This document shows positions 22,831 through 31,338 of a stretch of DNA of 34,380 bases, piece after piece. The DNA comes from Clostridium sp. 28_12 (lineage in GTDB: Bacteria; Bacillota; Clostridia; TANB77; CAG-508). The stretch is taken from positions 8,348-42,727 of the forward strand of contig MNRR01000040.1 in assembly GCA_001916055.1 (NCBI GenBank), written 5' to 3'. Position numbers and translations under genes: made by a program. The notes under the pieces were generated by a model. The model was given only the letters and a program-made list of their open reading frames with translations, was not told the origin of the DNA and searched no databases. Within the stretch, counting starts at the first letter, position 1, and the number at the start of each line of letters is the position of its first letter.

Positions 22831-23385
22831 TTGAAAGAAGAATTTTTAAAAATATTAAGAACAGTAAATAGAGAAGGAATGGAAGATTTTATAAAGTTTC
22901 TTGAAAGTACAGACTTTTTCACAGCACCAGCAAGCACAAGATTTCATGGAAATTATGCAGGTGGACTTGTAGAACACAGTATGAAAGTATATGAAATATT
23001 AGTAGAAAAGGTAAAAAATTCATCTAAGAAAATTGAAGTATCAGATGATACTTTAAAGATAGTTGCATTATTACATGATGTATGTAAAGCAAACTTTTAT
23101 AAAATTGATTATAGAAATGCAAAAAATGCATTAGGTGTGTGGGAAAAAGTACCATATTATACAGTAGATGATACAATTCCATATGGACATGGGGAAAAAT
23201 CAGTTATGATGATTACAGAATATATGAAATTAACAAGTGAAGAAAAATATGCAATTCGTTGGCACATGGGATTCACAGAACCAAAAGAACAATATGGTAC
23301 AATAGGAATTGCATACACAAAATATCCATTAGCATTATTAGTATTTGAATCAGATCTAGAAGCTACATATTTCTTTGATACATAA
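22831..23385 (+). CDS. HD-domain phosphohydrolase
   Basis: This 184-residue HD-fold protein has the metal-binding order H...HD...H...D: GGLVEHSMKVYEIL (about 48-61), ALLHDVCKANFYK (about 84-96) and YGHGEKSVMMI (about 121-131). The final helix holds LLVFESDLEATYF (about 168-180). Such proteins hydrolyse nucleotides or phosphodiesters, and the placement after cmk suggests nucleotide metabolism. The start is TTG 22831; AAAGGAATG overlaps the end of cmk, and the two are translationally coupled. There is no fused domain. Confidence 0.85.
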   Translation: MKEEFLKILRTVNREGMEDFIKFLESTDFFTAPASTRFHGNYAGGLVEHSMKVYEILVEKVKNSSKKIEVSDDTLKIVALLHDVCKANFYKIDYRNAKNALGVWEKVPYYTVDDTIPYGHGEKSVMMITEYMKLTSEEKYAIRWHMGFTEPKEQYGTIGIAYTKYPLALLVFESDLEATYFFDT

Positions 23386-23393
23386 GATAAAGA

Positions 23394-23432
23394 ACATATT
23401 TACATTATTTTAGTGTAAATATGTCTTTTTTT
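23394..23432 (+). terminator. terminator of the glycosidase-cmk-HD operon
   Basis: The perfect 11-bp stem ACATATTTACA (23394-23404) with TGTAAATATGT (23414-23424), a 9-base loop and CTTTTTTT. Confidence 0.9.
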
Positions 23433-23435
23433 CTA

Positions 23436-23464
23436 TTGTAAAAGAAAAGAAAATATTGTATAAT
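23436..23464 (+). promoter_or_regulatory. promoter of the SNF2 helicase gene
   Basis: TTGTAA (23436-23441) and TATAAT (23459-23464) are 17 bases apart. The -10 box lies within the first codons of the longest reading frame, which shows that the true start is further in. Confidence 0.7.
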
Positions 23465-23494
23465 AGAAAACCAGAAATAACAAGGGGAAATAGT

Positions 23495-26400
23495 ATGTTG
23501 GTAAATGATGAAATAATAAATGAATTGTATAATGATGCTGGAAGTGAAAGAGTACAAAAATCCAGATTATATGTAAGAACTGGAAGAGTGTCAATTGAAA
23601 AAATCAATTACAATGATGAAAATAATTTTGATTTAACAGGAAAAGTAACAGGACAAGATATATATAGAACACATGTAAGTGTAGAAAACGGAGAAATAAT
23701 AGATGTAACATGTGAATGCCCAGATTATCAAAAAAGATATGCTGCATGTAAACATGTTGTTGCAACAATGATGGAATTTTCTAATAATAGTAAATATGAA
23801 GAAATGATAAAAGGCTCAAATGTTGTGGATTTACACAAAACTATAAGAACAGATTCAAAGTACAGAAATTTCAAGCAAATAGTAAACGAATTTTATGCAG
23901 AAGAAATGAGAGAGATAGAAGATTCAAGTGAACAAGAGGAAATTAAAGAAAAAGTTAGAATCGAACCTAAATTAATTTATGACAAATATGCAAATAATTT
24001 AAGAGTAGAATTCAAAATCGGAAATCAAAGAATGTATAAACTTAAAGATTTAACTGAATTTTTTGATAGAATGATGACAAGGGAAAAATACAAATATGGA
24101 AATAAACTAGAATTTGTACACAAAAAAGAAATGTTTGAAGCAGAAGATATAGAACTTTTAGAATTTATATTGAAACATTCGGAAATAATAAGATTTGTAA
24201 ATTCAAATGCAAATTCAAGTTATAGATACTACGGAAAAGCTCTAAATGAGGGATATATATTATTAAACAACAGTGGAATAGATGAAATTTTTGATATATT
24301 AAAGGGAAAGAAAATAGCATTTCAATTAGAATACAAAGAAGAAGATATAGAATTAAAAGATGAAAATCCAGATATACATTTTATAATGAAGAAAAAAGGA
24401 AAAGAAGAATACCAAATTGTTTTAAATAAAAAAATAGACATATTAAAAGACATAGATGTGATATCAGGAAAAGAATTTCAATATTTATTAGTGGAAAACA
24501 CGCTATATAGATGTGATAAAAACTATGAAAGTACAACATTCAAATTACTAAAAATACTAAAAGACAATTTTATGACAGAATTAACATTTGGAAAAGAACA
24601 ACTTCCAGAATTATTTTCAGTAATATTATTAAGAATGAAAAGTAACATTGAATTCAAAGGAATAGATGAAAAACAATTGGAACAATACAAACCTAAGAAA
24701 TTAGGAGTAAAAATATTCTTGGATTATGACAAAAATGACTACATATTAGCAGATGCAAGATTCTGCTATGGAGAAGAAGAATTCAATCCATTACAGCAAA
24801 AAATACAAATAAAATATCCTAGAGACATAGTGTCAGAAAATAAAGCACTAAATATGTTTAGAAAATCTGGTTTTATGTATTATGCACAAAAAGAATGTTT
24901 TATACTTCCAACAGAAGAAAAAATATATGAATTTTTAACAAACGATATAAATGAATATATGCAAAAATTTGAAGTAATGGTAACAGACAATTTTAAAGCA
25001 AAACAAATAAAACAGCCTAAAATAGGAAATATAGGAATAAAAGTAGAAAATAATTTGCTAACAGTTGATTTAGAGAATTTAAATATAGATATTTCTGAAT
25101 TAAAAGAAATAATGAGCAAATATGAATTAAAGAAAAAATATCATAAATTAAAAGATGGGAGTTTTGTTGACCTAGAAGAAAATCCGGATATAGAATTTAT
25201 AGATAAATTAATCACAGGAATGAATATTAATTTTAAAGATTTAGAAAAAGGTGAAGTAAGACTACCTGTAAATAGAAGTTTATATTTAAATCAATTGTTA
25301 AAAACGGTTAATAATACAGTTATAACAAAAAATACAGAATACAAAAAAATAATAAATGAATTAGAAAAAGAAAAAGGCGAAGATGATATAGAAATTCCAC
25401 CAAGTCTAGATAAAATATTAAGATATTACCAAAAAACAGGATATAAATGGTTAAAAACATTAGATAATTACAAATTTGGTGGGATATTAGCGGATGATAT
25501 GGGACTTGGAAAAACAATTCAAATGTTATCAATTATAGCAGGATATATTGAAGAAAACAAAGACGAAGAAACAAGAGCATCTATAGTAATTTGTCCAAGT
25601 TCACTTACCTTAAACTGGCAAAATGAATCACAAAAATTTACTAATAAGTTAAAAACATTAGTAATAAAAGGAAATTCAGAAGAGCGTAAAGAACAAATAA
25701 GCAAAATTGGAGAATATGATTTAGTCATAACTTCATATGATTTGCTAAAAAGAGATGTGGAATCATATAAAGCTACTAAATATCAATTTAGATTTTCTAT
25801 TGCAGATGAAGCACAATATTTAAAAAATAGTAACACACAAAATGCAAAAGCCGTAAAAGAAATATTAGCAGACACAAGATATGCTTTAACAGGAACTCCA
25901 ATTGAAAACTCCTTAGCAGAATTGTGGTCAATTTTTGATTATATAATGCCAGGATATTTATTTAATTATAAAAAATTTAAAACAGAATATGAAGTTCCAA
26001 TTATAAAAGAAGATAGTCAAAGAACTATGAAAAAATTAAGAATGTTAATTGAACCATTTGTGTTAAGAAGAACTAAAAAAGAAGTTCTAACAGAATTGCC
26101 TGAAAAGACAATAACAGTTTTAAATAATCAAATGAAAGATGAACAGGAAAAAATATATTTGAATTATTTAGCACAAGCAAAACAAGATTTAGCTGAAACT
26201 ATAAATATGAAAGGCTTTGAAAGAAGCCATATTCAAGTTTTGGCTGCATTAACACGACTTAGACAAATATGTTGTCACCCAAGTTTGTTTATAAAAGATT
26301 ATAATGATGGTAGCAGCAAGTTGGAACAATGTATAGAAATTATAAAAGATGCGACAGAAGCGGGACATAAGATTTTACTATTTTCAGGATATACTTCAAT

Positions 26401-26824
26401 GTTTGAGATAATTGAAAAAGAACTAGAAAAAAATGAAATAACATATTTTAAATTAACAGGCTCTACAAAAGTTGATGAGAGAATCAAAATGGTAGATGAA
26501 TTCAATGAAAATAAAAATATAAAAGTTTTTTTAATTTCATTAAAAGCAGGAGGAACTGGATTAAACTTAACTGGTGCAGATATGGTAATACACTACGACC
26601 CATGGTGGAATGCTTCAGCTGAAAATCAAGCAACAGATAGAGCCTATAGAATTGGACAAAAAAACAATGTACAAGTTTATAAATTAATAACTAAAAATTC
26701 TATAGAAGAAAAAATATATGAACTTCAAAAGAAAAAATCAGAATTAATAGATAATGTTCTTGATACAAAAACTTCTTTTATAAGCAAATTGTCAAAAGAA
26801 GATATTATGAAATTGTTTGAATAA
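23495..26824 (+). CDS. SWIM zinc-finger SNF2/DEAD-like helicase
   Basis: This 1109-residue DNA translocase of the bacterial SWI2/SNF2 (RapA-like/HepA) type has a SWIM zinc finger at C73, C75, C85 and H87. A long accessory region follows (about 130-640, SNF2_assoc-like), then two RecA lobes. Motif I is ILADDMGLGKT (about 663-673), motif II is ADEAQ (about 769), motif III LTGTPIENS, motif V SLKAGGTGLNLTGAD and motif VI TDRAYRIGQ (about 1047-1055). ATG 23495 is preceded by AAGGGG. It is monocistronic with its own promoter and terminator. Family roles are chromatin-like remodelling of transcription or repair complexes; no neighbour narrows it. Confidence 0.93.
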   Translation: MLVNDEIINELYNDAGSERVQKSRLYVRTGRVSIEKINYNDENNFDLTGKVTGQDIYRTHVSVENGEIIDVTCECPDYQKRYAACKHVVATMMEFSNNSKYEEMIKGSNVVDLHKTIRTDSKYRNFKQIVNEFYAEEMREIEDSSEQEEIKEKVRIEPKLIYDKYANNLRVEFKIGNQRMYKLKDLTEFFDRMMTREKYKYGNKLEFVHKKEMFEAEDIELLEFILKHSEIIRFVNSNANSSYRYYGKALNEGYILLNNSGIDEIFDILKGKKIAFQLEYKEEDIELKDENPDIHFIMKKKGKEEYQIVLNKKIDILKDIDVISGKEFQYLLVENTLYRCDKNYESTTFKLLKILKDNFMTELTFGKEQLPELFSVILLRMKSNIEFKGIDEKQLEQYKPKKLGVKIFLDYDKNDYILADARFCYGEEEFNPLQQKIQIKYPRDIVSENKALNMFRKSGFMYYAQKECFILPTEEKIYEFLTNDINEYMQKFEVMVTDNFKAKQIKQPKIGNIGIKVENNLLTVDLENLNIDISELKEIMSKYELKKKYHKLKDGSFVDLEENPDIEFIDKLITGMNINFKDLEKGEVRLPVNRSLYLNQLLKTVNNTVITKNTEYKKIINELEKEKGEDDIEIPPSLDKILRYYQKTGYKWLKTLDNYKFGGILADDMGLGKTIQMLSIIAGYIEENKDEETRASIVICPSSLTLNWQNESQKFTNKLKTLVIKGNSEERKEQISKIGEYDLVITSYDLLKRDVESYKATKYQFRFSIADEAQYLKNSNTQNAKAVKEILADTRYALTGTPIENSLAELWSIFDYIMPGYLFNYKKFKTEYEVPIIKEDSQRTMKKLRMLIEPFVLRRTKKEVLTELPEKTITVLNNQMKDEQEKIYLNYLAQAKQDLAETINMKGFERSHIQVLAALTRLRQICCHPSLFIKDYNDGSSKLEQCIEIIKDATEAGHKILLFSGYTSMFEIIEKELEKNEITYFKLTGSTKVDERIKMVDEFNENKNIKVFLISLKAGGTGLNLTGADMVIHYDPWWNASAENQATDRAYRIGQKNNVQVYKLITKNSIEEKIYELQKKKSELIDNVLDTKTSFISKLSKEDIMKLFE

Positions 26825-26826
26825 AT

Positions 26827-26868
26827 TTAATCTGGAGACATTCTATAATAGCTCCAGATTAATATTTT
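26827..26868 (+). terminator. helicase terminator
   Basis: The perfect 11-bp stem TTAATCTGGAG (26827-26837) with CTCCAGATTAA (26852-26862), a 14-base loop and TATTTT. Confidence 0.85.
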
Positions 26869-26887
26869 AAAAGAAAGGATTAAAGTT

Positions 26888-28240
26888 ATGAAAGATTATA
26901 TAGCGGTTATTGGAGGAGGGCTTGCAGGATGTGAAGCGGCATATCAAATAGCCAAAAGGGGAATAAAAGTAAAACTATATGAAATGAAACCTAAAAAATT
27001 TACAGAAGCACATAGTAATAAAAATTTTGCAGAAATAGTATGTAGTAATTCCTTTAAATCTAATTTACACACAAATGCATGTGGACTGTTAAAAGAAGAA
27101 CTTAGATATTTAGACTCATTATTAATAAAAACTGCTGATGAAACACAAGTTCCAGCAGGACAAGCCCTGGCTGTTGATAGAGAAAAATTCTCAGAAAAAA
27201 TCACAAAGTTGATTAATGAAAATCCACTAATTGAAGTGGTTAATGAAGAAATAACAGATATATCAAAAATGAGTAAAGACGGTATTGTAATTATAGCAAC
27301 AGGACCATTAACATCAAAAGGAATGACAGAAGAAATTGCGAAAATAACAGGGCAAGATAAGTTATATTTTTATGATGCAGCAGCACCAATTATAACAAAA
27401 GAAAGTATTGATTTTAATATAGCTTTTTGGGGTGACAGATATGAGCAAGAAAAGAAAAAAGAAGAAACAATTGAACAATGGAAAGATAGAATAAACGCAC
27501 AAAAAGCTAGTTATATTAATTTGCCTATGAATCAAGAAGAATATGAGAGATTTTGTAATGAATTAATAAATGCAGAAGTAGTAATGTTACATGAATTCGA
27601 AAAGCGTGAAATTTTTGAGGGATGTATGCCAGTAGAAGTTATGGCAAAAAGAGGCTTAGATACATTAAGGTTTGGACCACTAAAACCAGTAGGATTTGAT
27701 GATCCAAGAACAGGAAAACGACCATATGCTGTAGTGCAATTAAGACAAGATGATGTAGAGGGAAAAATATTTAATATGGTAGGATTCCAAACAAACTTAA
27801 AGTTTGGAGAACAAAAAAGAGTATTCAGCTTAATACCAGGGCTTGAAAATGCCGAATTTGTTAAATATGGAGTGATGCACAGAAACACATATATTAATTC
27901 TACAAAATTATTAGATGAAACATATAATTTAAAGTTGAATAATAATATATTTTTCGCAGGTCAAATAACAGGAGTCGAAGGGTATGTTGAATCAATTTCT
28001 TCCGGACTTGTTGCGGCTATCAATGCTTGTCAAAAATATACTGGAAATTCAAAAGTAACATTTTCTGAAACTACAATAATTGGTGCATTAGCAAAATATA
28101 TATCAACCGAAAATGAAAAATTTCAACCTATGAATGCAAATTTTGGAATAATTCCTGCATTAAATGAAAAAATCAAAGACAAAAAAATAAAATACGGAAA
28201 GCTTGCGGATAGAGCGTTAGAAGACTTAAAAAAACAATAA
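26888..28240 (+). CDS. trmFO: methylenetetrahydrofolate-tRNA-(uracil-5-)-methyltransferase TrmFO
   Basis: This 450-residue FAD enzyme makes 5-methyluridine at position 54 of tRNA using methylene-tetrahydrofolate, the Firmicute alternative to TrmA. The FAD-binding motif is VIGGGLAGCEAAYQ (7-20). EIVCSNSFKSN carries C52, and EGCMPVEVMAKRG carries C246, the two conserved cysteines. FAGQITGVEGYVES closes the FAD site. Length is normal. The ATG follows AAAGGA by 9 bases or so. Many clostridial genomes place it near topA or codY; here it stands between the SNF2 gene and a coiled-coil gene. Confidence 0.97.
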   Translation: MKDYIAVIGGGLAGCEAAYQIAKRGIKVKLYEMKPKKFTEAHSNKNFAEIVCSNSFKSNLHTNACGLLKEELRYLDSLLIKTADETQVPAGQALAVDREKFSEKITKLINENPLIEVVNEEITDISKMSKDGIVIIATGPLTSKGMTEEIAKITGQDKLYFYDAAAPIITKESIDFNIAFWGDRYEQEKKKEETIEQWKDRINAQKASYINLPMNQEEYERFCNELINAEVVMLHEFEKREIFEGCMPVEVMAKRGLDTLRFGPLKPVGFDDPRTGKRPYAVVQLRQDDVEGKIFNMVGFQTNLKFGEQKRVFSLIPGLENAEFVKYGVMHRNTYINSTKLLDETYNLKLNNNIFFAGQITGVEGYVESISSGLVAAINACQKYTGNSKVTFSETTIIGALAKYISTENEKFQPMNANFGIIPALNEKIKDKKIKYGKLADRALEDLKKQ

Positions 28241-28274
28241 AAAACAAAAAAAGAAAAAAATTTACAAAAAGTGC

Positions 28275-28303
28275 TTGTGGAAAAAAAATCATTGTGTTAG
28301 AAT
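28275..28303 (+). promoter_or_regulatory. promoter of the coiled-coil protein gene
   Basis: TTGTGG (28275-28280) and TAGAAT (28298-28303) with a 17-base spacer. Confidence 0.55.
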
Positions 28304-28377
28304 AAAGAATGTAATACAATATATCACTAATGAAAGGAGTTTATTAAGTAATAAAATTACTTGATAAGATTAGAAAA

Positions 28378-29925
28378 ATGAATGGTTTAGAAGAAATACA
28401 AAAAATCATAAATAATTTTATTGATGAATCAAAACAAGCAAAACAGAAAATTTCACAAATAGAAAATGAAAGAAATATATTAGCTCAAAATAGAAATCAA
28501 AAAAAGGATGCCAATAGTAATGAATATGAGGCAGAGATTAACATGCTTGGAAAACAAATTGCAGAATTGGGAAATCAAAGTCAAGAATTACAAAATAAAC
28601 TCGATGTAAAATATATAGATGTAAAAAAAGTAGTAAATCTTATGGTTGATAATTTAATTGCCGAAGGAATAAGAAAAGCTCGTAAATTAGATGAACACAT
28701 AGAAGAACTACAAGAAAAAGTAACAATTCAAAAAGAAAGAAAAGCAAAATATGAAATTCAAAAACAAGAATTTTATGAAAGATTTGGAAGAGTTCCTGAG
28801 GTTTCTCAAGAAGCTAAACAAGAAGATGAAATTCAAGACAGACAATGTGAAATTTATAATAATAAAATTCAACAATTAGCAGAAGAGATAGAAAATCAGG
28901 AGGTTCAACTAACTGAATTAGTTAATTTAAAGAATAATTTTAGAAATAAAGAATGGAAGCAAGAAGTAAAACAAAATATCGAAGAGATAGAAGAAATTGA
29001 AGAAGAAACAGCGGTATTGCCATTTATAGAGGAAATAAATGTAGAAGAAATGGAACCAATAGAAGAAATTCAAGTTGAAAAATTCGAACCAATAGAAGAA
29101 GTAAATGTTCCAGAATTCGAACCAATAGAGGAAATAAGAATCCCAGAATTTGAACAAGAAGAAATAAATAAACCAGAACTAATTCAAAAAGAAACAGAAA
29201 AAAATCAATCAGAAATAGATGAAATAGAAAAACTAGCAAAAGCGATAGTAGAACAAATTGTTGAAGAACAAACTCAAAACAATGAACCTTCGCTAATAAA
29301 TAATAGGGAAGAACAAGAAATTATTGCGTTTAAAAATGAAGAGAAACAAGAAAAAGTATTTGATTACAATGAAAATGCAGAAATATTAGATATAATAGCA
29401 AAAATCGAAGATGGTGAAATTGTTTATAAAGCACAAATAAGTAATGGTAAAGAAATAAAGGTTTATCCTACAAAATTAGTCGCTGGAAATATATTACTAA
29501 AATTAAAAGAGAAAAGAGACGAGATAAAAGAAGAATTAATAAATTATTCAATAGAAGAATATAAATTATTAGATAAAAAAGCAATAAAGAAAATAGATCC
29601 TATTATATGTGAAGTTTTAAAACAATTTGCTCAAAAATATAATTATGATGTTGGTAGTTTTATATATAATTATGCAATGTCATTTTCAAAAAATATATTG
29701 TTAGATATAGGCTCTGTTCCAATAACATATAATTTTTCATATTTAAATACAACTAAGCTAAGTAAAACGGAAAAAAATGCAATTTCTAAGATTTGTAAAA
29801 ATGCAATGAAAAACCAAAATATAGATATAGTAGGAGATGCAGTTGCATTGACAGGAATTAAATACATATTTAAAAAATTGTTTGCATTAAATAATACAGA
29901 TGCATTGCCAGAAGGAAAATATTAA
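28378..29925 (+). CDS. long coiled-coil protein with acidic repeats and unknown C-terminal domain
   Basis: I do not recognise this 515-residue protein. Residues about 1-200 form long coiled coils, about 200-275 are a very acidic linker with 11-residue repeats (EPIEEI-type), and about 325-515 form a folded domain (ILDIIAKIEDGEIVYKAQISNG, then CEVLKQFAQKYNYDVGSFIYNYAMSF, ending LPEGKY). There is no membrane segment or signal peptide. A scaffold or structural role is possible. The start is uncertain: the ATG at 28378 has no nearby ribosome binding site. The strong AAAGGAG (28333-28339) is followed at normal spacing by in-frame ATA 28351 just after an in-frame TAA (28345-28347). ATA initiation, or a long leader, are the options. 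Confidence 0.8.
   Translation: MNGLEEIQKIINNFIDESKQAKQKISQIENERNILAQNRNQKKDANSNEYEAEINMLGKQIAELGNQSQELQNKLDVKYIDVKKVVNLMVDNLIAEGIRKARKLDEHIEELQEKVTIQKERKAKYEIQKQEFYERFGRVPEVSQEAKQEDEIQDRQCEIYNNKIQQLAEEIENQEVQLTELVNLKNNFRNKEWKQEVKQNIEEIEEIEEETAVLPFIEEINVEEMEPIEEIQVEKFEPIEEVNVPEFEPIEEIRIPEFEQEEINKPELIQKETEKNQSEIDEIEKLAKAIVEQIVEEQTQNNEPSLINNREEQEIIAFKNEEKQEKVFDYNENAEILDIIAKIEDGEIVYKAQISNGKEIKVYPTKLVAGNILLKLKEKRDEIKEELINYSIEEYKLLDKKAIKKIDPIICEVLKQFAQKYNYDVGSFIYNYAMSFSKNILLDIGSVPITYNFSYLNTTKLSKTEKNAISKICKNAMKNQNIDIVGDAVALTGIKYIFKKLFALNNTDALPEGKY
29053..29160 (+). repeat. 33-bp tandem repeat inside the coiled-coil gene
   Basis: Three 33-bp units and a degenerate fourth encode EPIEEIQVEKF, EPIEEVNVPEF, EPIEEIRIPEF and a shorter EQEEINKPEL (from residue 226). 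The unit is in frame, so copy-number change would lengthen or shorten the linker without breaking the protein. Confidence 0.85.
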
Positions 29926-29944
29926 TAAAATAAAGCAAAAAATA

Positions 29945-29973
29945 TTGACATAACGAAGTAAAAATGATAAAAT
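29945..29973 (+). promoter_or_regulatory. str operon promoter (rpsL)
   Basis: TTGACA (29945-29950) and TAAAAT (29968-29973) with a 17-base spacer lie about 95 bases before rpsL. Confidence 0.8.
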
Positions 29974-29976
29974 ATA

Positions 29977-30024
29977 AACCGCGATAGAAAAACCTAAAAT
30001 GGAAAATCTATAGCGGTTTTAATT
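29977..30024 (+). promoter_or_regulatory. terminator-like hairpin in the rpsL leader
   Basis: AACCGCGATAGA (29977-29988) pairs with TCTATAGCGGTT (30007-30018), one mismatch, followed by TTAATTTAT. The stem begins at the predicted transcription start, so the transcript opens with this hairpin. It could attenuate the operon or protect the 5' end. Confidence 0.6.
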
Positions 30025-30067
30025 TATATAAAAAATTAAAAAATATAAGGAAAGAGGTGAAATTTAA

Positions 30068-30481
30068 GTGCCAACAATTAATCAATTAGTAAGAAAAGGA
30101 AGACAAACAACAAAGGCAAAATCAACAGCACCAGCATTACAACATGGATGGAACTCTAAAAACAAAACACTAACAAATAACAGAGCTCCTCAAAAAAGAG
30201 GTGTATGTACTGTTGTAAAAACAGTAACACCAAAGAAACCAAACTCAGCTTTAAGAAAAGTTGCCAGAGTTAGACTTTCAAATGGTTATGAAGTAACATC
30301 TTATATTCCTGGTATAGGACATAACCTACAAGAACACAGTGTAGTTCTAATCAGAGGAGGAAGAGTAAAAGACCTTCCAGGTGTTAGATACCATATCATC
30401 AGAGGAACATTAGATACAGCAGGAGTTAAAGACAGAATGCAAGCTCGTTCTAAGTATGGAGCTAAAAAACCAAAAAAATAA
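30068..30481 (+). CDS. rpsL: 30S ribosomal protein S12
   Basis: This 137-residue protein is located at the decoding centre of the 30S subunit. Universal S12 motifs are present: PTINQLVRKGR, TPKKPNSALRKVARVRL and GHNLQEHSVVLIRGGRVKDLPGVRY, with the wild-type Lys residues associated with streptomycin sensitivity. It starts with GTG 30068, after GAAAGAGGTG. It is first gene of the str operon and is separated from rpsG by an unusually long structured gap of 273 bases. Confidence 0.99.
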   Translation: MPTINQLVRKGRQTTKAKSTAPALQHGWNSKNKTLTNNRAPQKRGVCTVVKTVTPKKPNSALRKVARVRLSNGYEVTSYIPGIGHNLQEHSVVLIRGGRVKDLPGVRYHIIRGTLDTAGVKDRMQARSKYGAKKPKK

Positions 30482-30497
30482 AAAATAAACTAAATCA

Positions 30498-30590
30498 GGC
30501 ATCTTGCACATTTTCGACATCTATTGCAAACTTCGGCATACAAATGTATAGCCTCACCTTGCAATAAACATCAAAAATGCACAATATACC
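30498..30590. repeat. long imperfect hairpin between rpsL and rpsG
   Basis: Two 32-base arms (30498-30529 and 30559-30590) pair with an inner GGC-ATACA/TGTAT-GCC stem (30535-30553). Read as plus-strand RNA the arms contain several C-A mismatches. Read as minus-strand RNA nearly all become G-U pairs, leaving one mismatch in 32. T-rich tracts flank it on both strands (30591-30607 plus; A-rich 30475-30488 giving T on minus). Known r-protein operons have no such element here, to my knowledge. Confidence 0.7.
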
Positions 30591-30642
30591 TAATTTATTT
30601 AATTTTTTGAATTAATCAGATTAGTGCACACAATTTACTAAA

Positions 30643-30737
30643 TTAAGGTACTTAAATTTAGAATAGATTATGTAGCACTATACGGGAAAGAGAAACTTTC
30701 CAGAGTAACTTAGATACCTTATGGGTATCAAAAAAAG
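30643..30737 (+). promoter_or_regulatory. rpsG: structured rpsG leader with competing stems
   Basis: AAGGTA (30645-30650) can pair with TACCTT (30715-30720), enclosing a GGAAAG (30685-30690)/CTTTCC (30696-30701) hairpin. The alternative stem GATACC (30713-30718) with GGTATC (30724-30729) uses the same bases and lies just before the rpsG ribosome binding site (AGGAG, 30741-30745). In E. coli S7 represses its own operon by binding the S12-S7 intercistronic mRNA; a similar control is a reasonable inference. Confidence 0.5.
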
Positions 30738-30754
30738 AAAAGGAGTGAAGAATA

Positions 30755-31225
30755 GTGCCAAGAAGAGGATATATAGCAAAAAGAGATGTATTACCAGATC
30801 CAATTTATAACAGCAAAGTTGTTACAAAATTAATTAACAACATAATGTTAGATGGTAAAAAATCAGTTGCTCAAGGTATAGTATATGATGCTTTTGACAT
30901 AATAAAAGAAAAAGAAGGAAAAAATCCTTTAGAAGTATTTGAAGCAGCATTAGAAAATATTATGCCAGTTCTTGAAGTAAAAGCAAGAAGAGTTGGTGGA
31001 GCAACATATCAAGTACCATTAGAAATTAGACCTGAAAGAAGACAAACTTTAGGTTTAAGATGGTTAGTAACTTATGCTAGAAACAGACATGAAAAAACTA
31101 TGGCTGAAAAATTAGCAGGAGAAATCATGGATGCTGTTAACGGTAACGGTGGAGCATTTAAGAAGAAAGAAGATACACATAGAATGGCAGAAGCTAATAA
31201 AGCTTTCGCACATTATAAATGGTAA
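30755..31225 (+). CDS. rpsG: 30S ribosomal protein S7
   Basis: This 156-residue protein nucleates assembly of the 30S head and binds the 3' domain of 16S rRNA. Motifs: MPRRGYIAKRDVLPDPIY, LINNIMLDGKKSVAQ, VGGATYQVPLEIRPERR and the C-terminal MAEANKAFAHYKW. It starts with GTG 30755 after AAAGGAGTG. Length is normal for the family. Confidence 0.99.
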   Translation: MPRRGYIAKRDVLPDPIYNSKVVTKLINNIMLDGKKSVAQGIVYDAFDIIKEKEGKNPLEVFEAALENIMPVLEVKARRVGGATYQVPLEIRPERRQTLGLRWLVTYARNRHEKTMAEKLAGEIMDAVNGNGGAFKKKEDTHRMAEANKAFAHYKW

Positions 31226-31285
31226 AAATTCGATTAAAAGCATAGGAACGTAAAAATTTATACATTATAAGAAATGTAAAAAATA

Positions 31286-31311
31286 AAAGGGTGTAAGTAC
31301 ATTAACCCTTT
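31286..31311 (+). other. hairpin in the rpsG-fusA gap
   Basis: AAAGGGT (31286-31292) pairs with ACCCTTT (31305-31311) around 12 bases, just ahead of the fusA ribosome binding site (AAAGGAGGG, about 31320-31328). The 113-base gap holds no other visible element. Confidence 0.4.
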
Positions 31312-31338
31312 ATCCAATAAAAGGAGGGAAATATTAAC

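Noticed and set aside
29053..29160. A CRISPR-like repeat array
   Set aside because: The 33-bp units are contiguous, lack spacers and are in frame within a coding sequence.
30498..30607. An ordinary rho-independent terminator after rpsL
   Set aside because: The arms are far longer than needed and imperfect on the plus strand, and rpsG must be co-expressed; termination may be a side effect at most.
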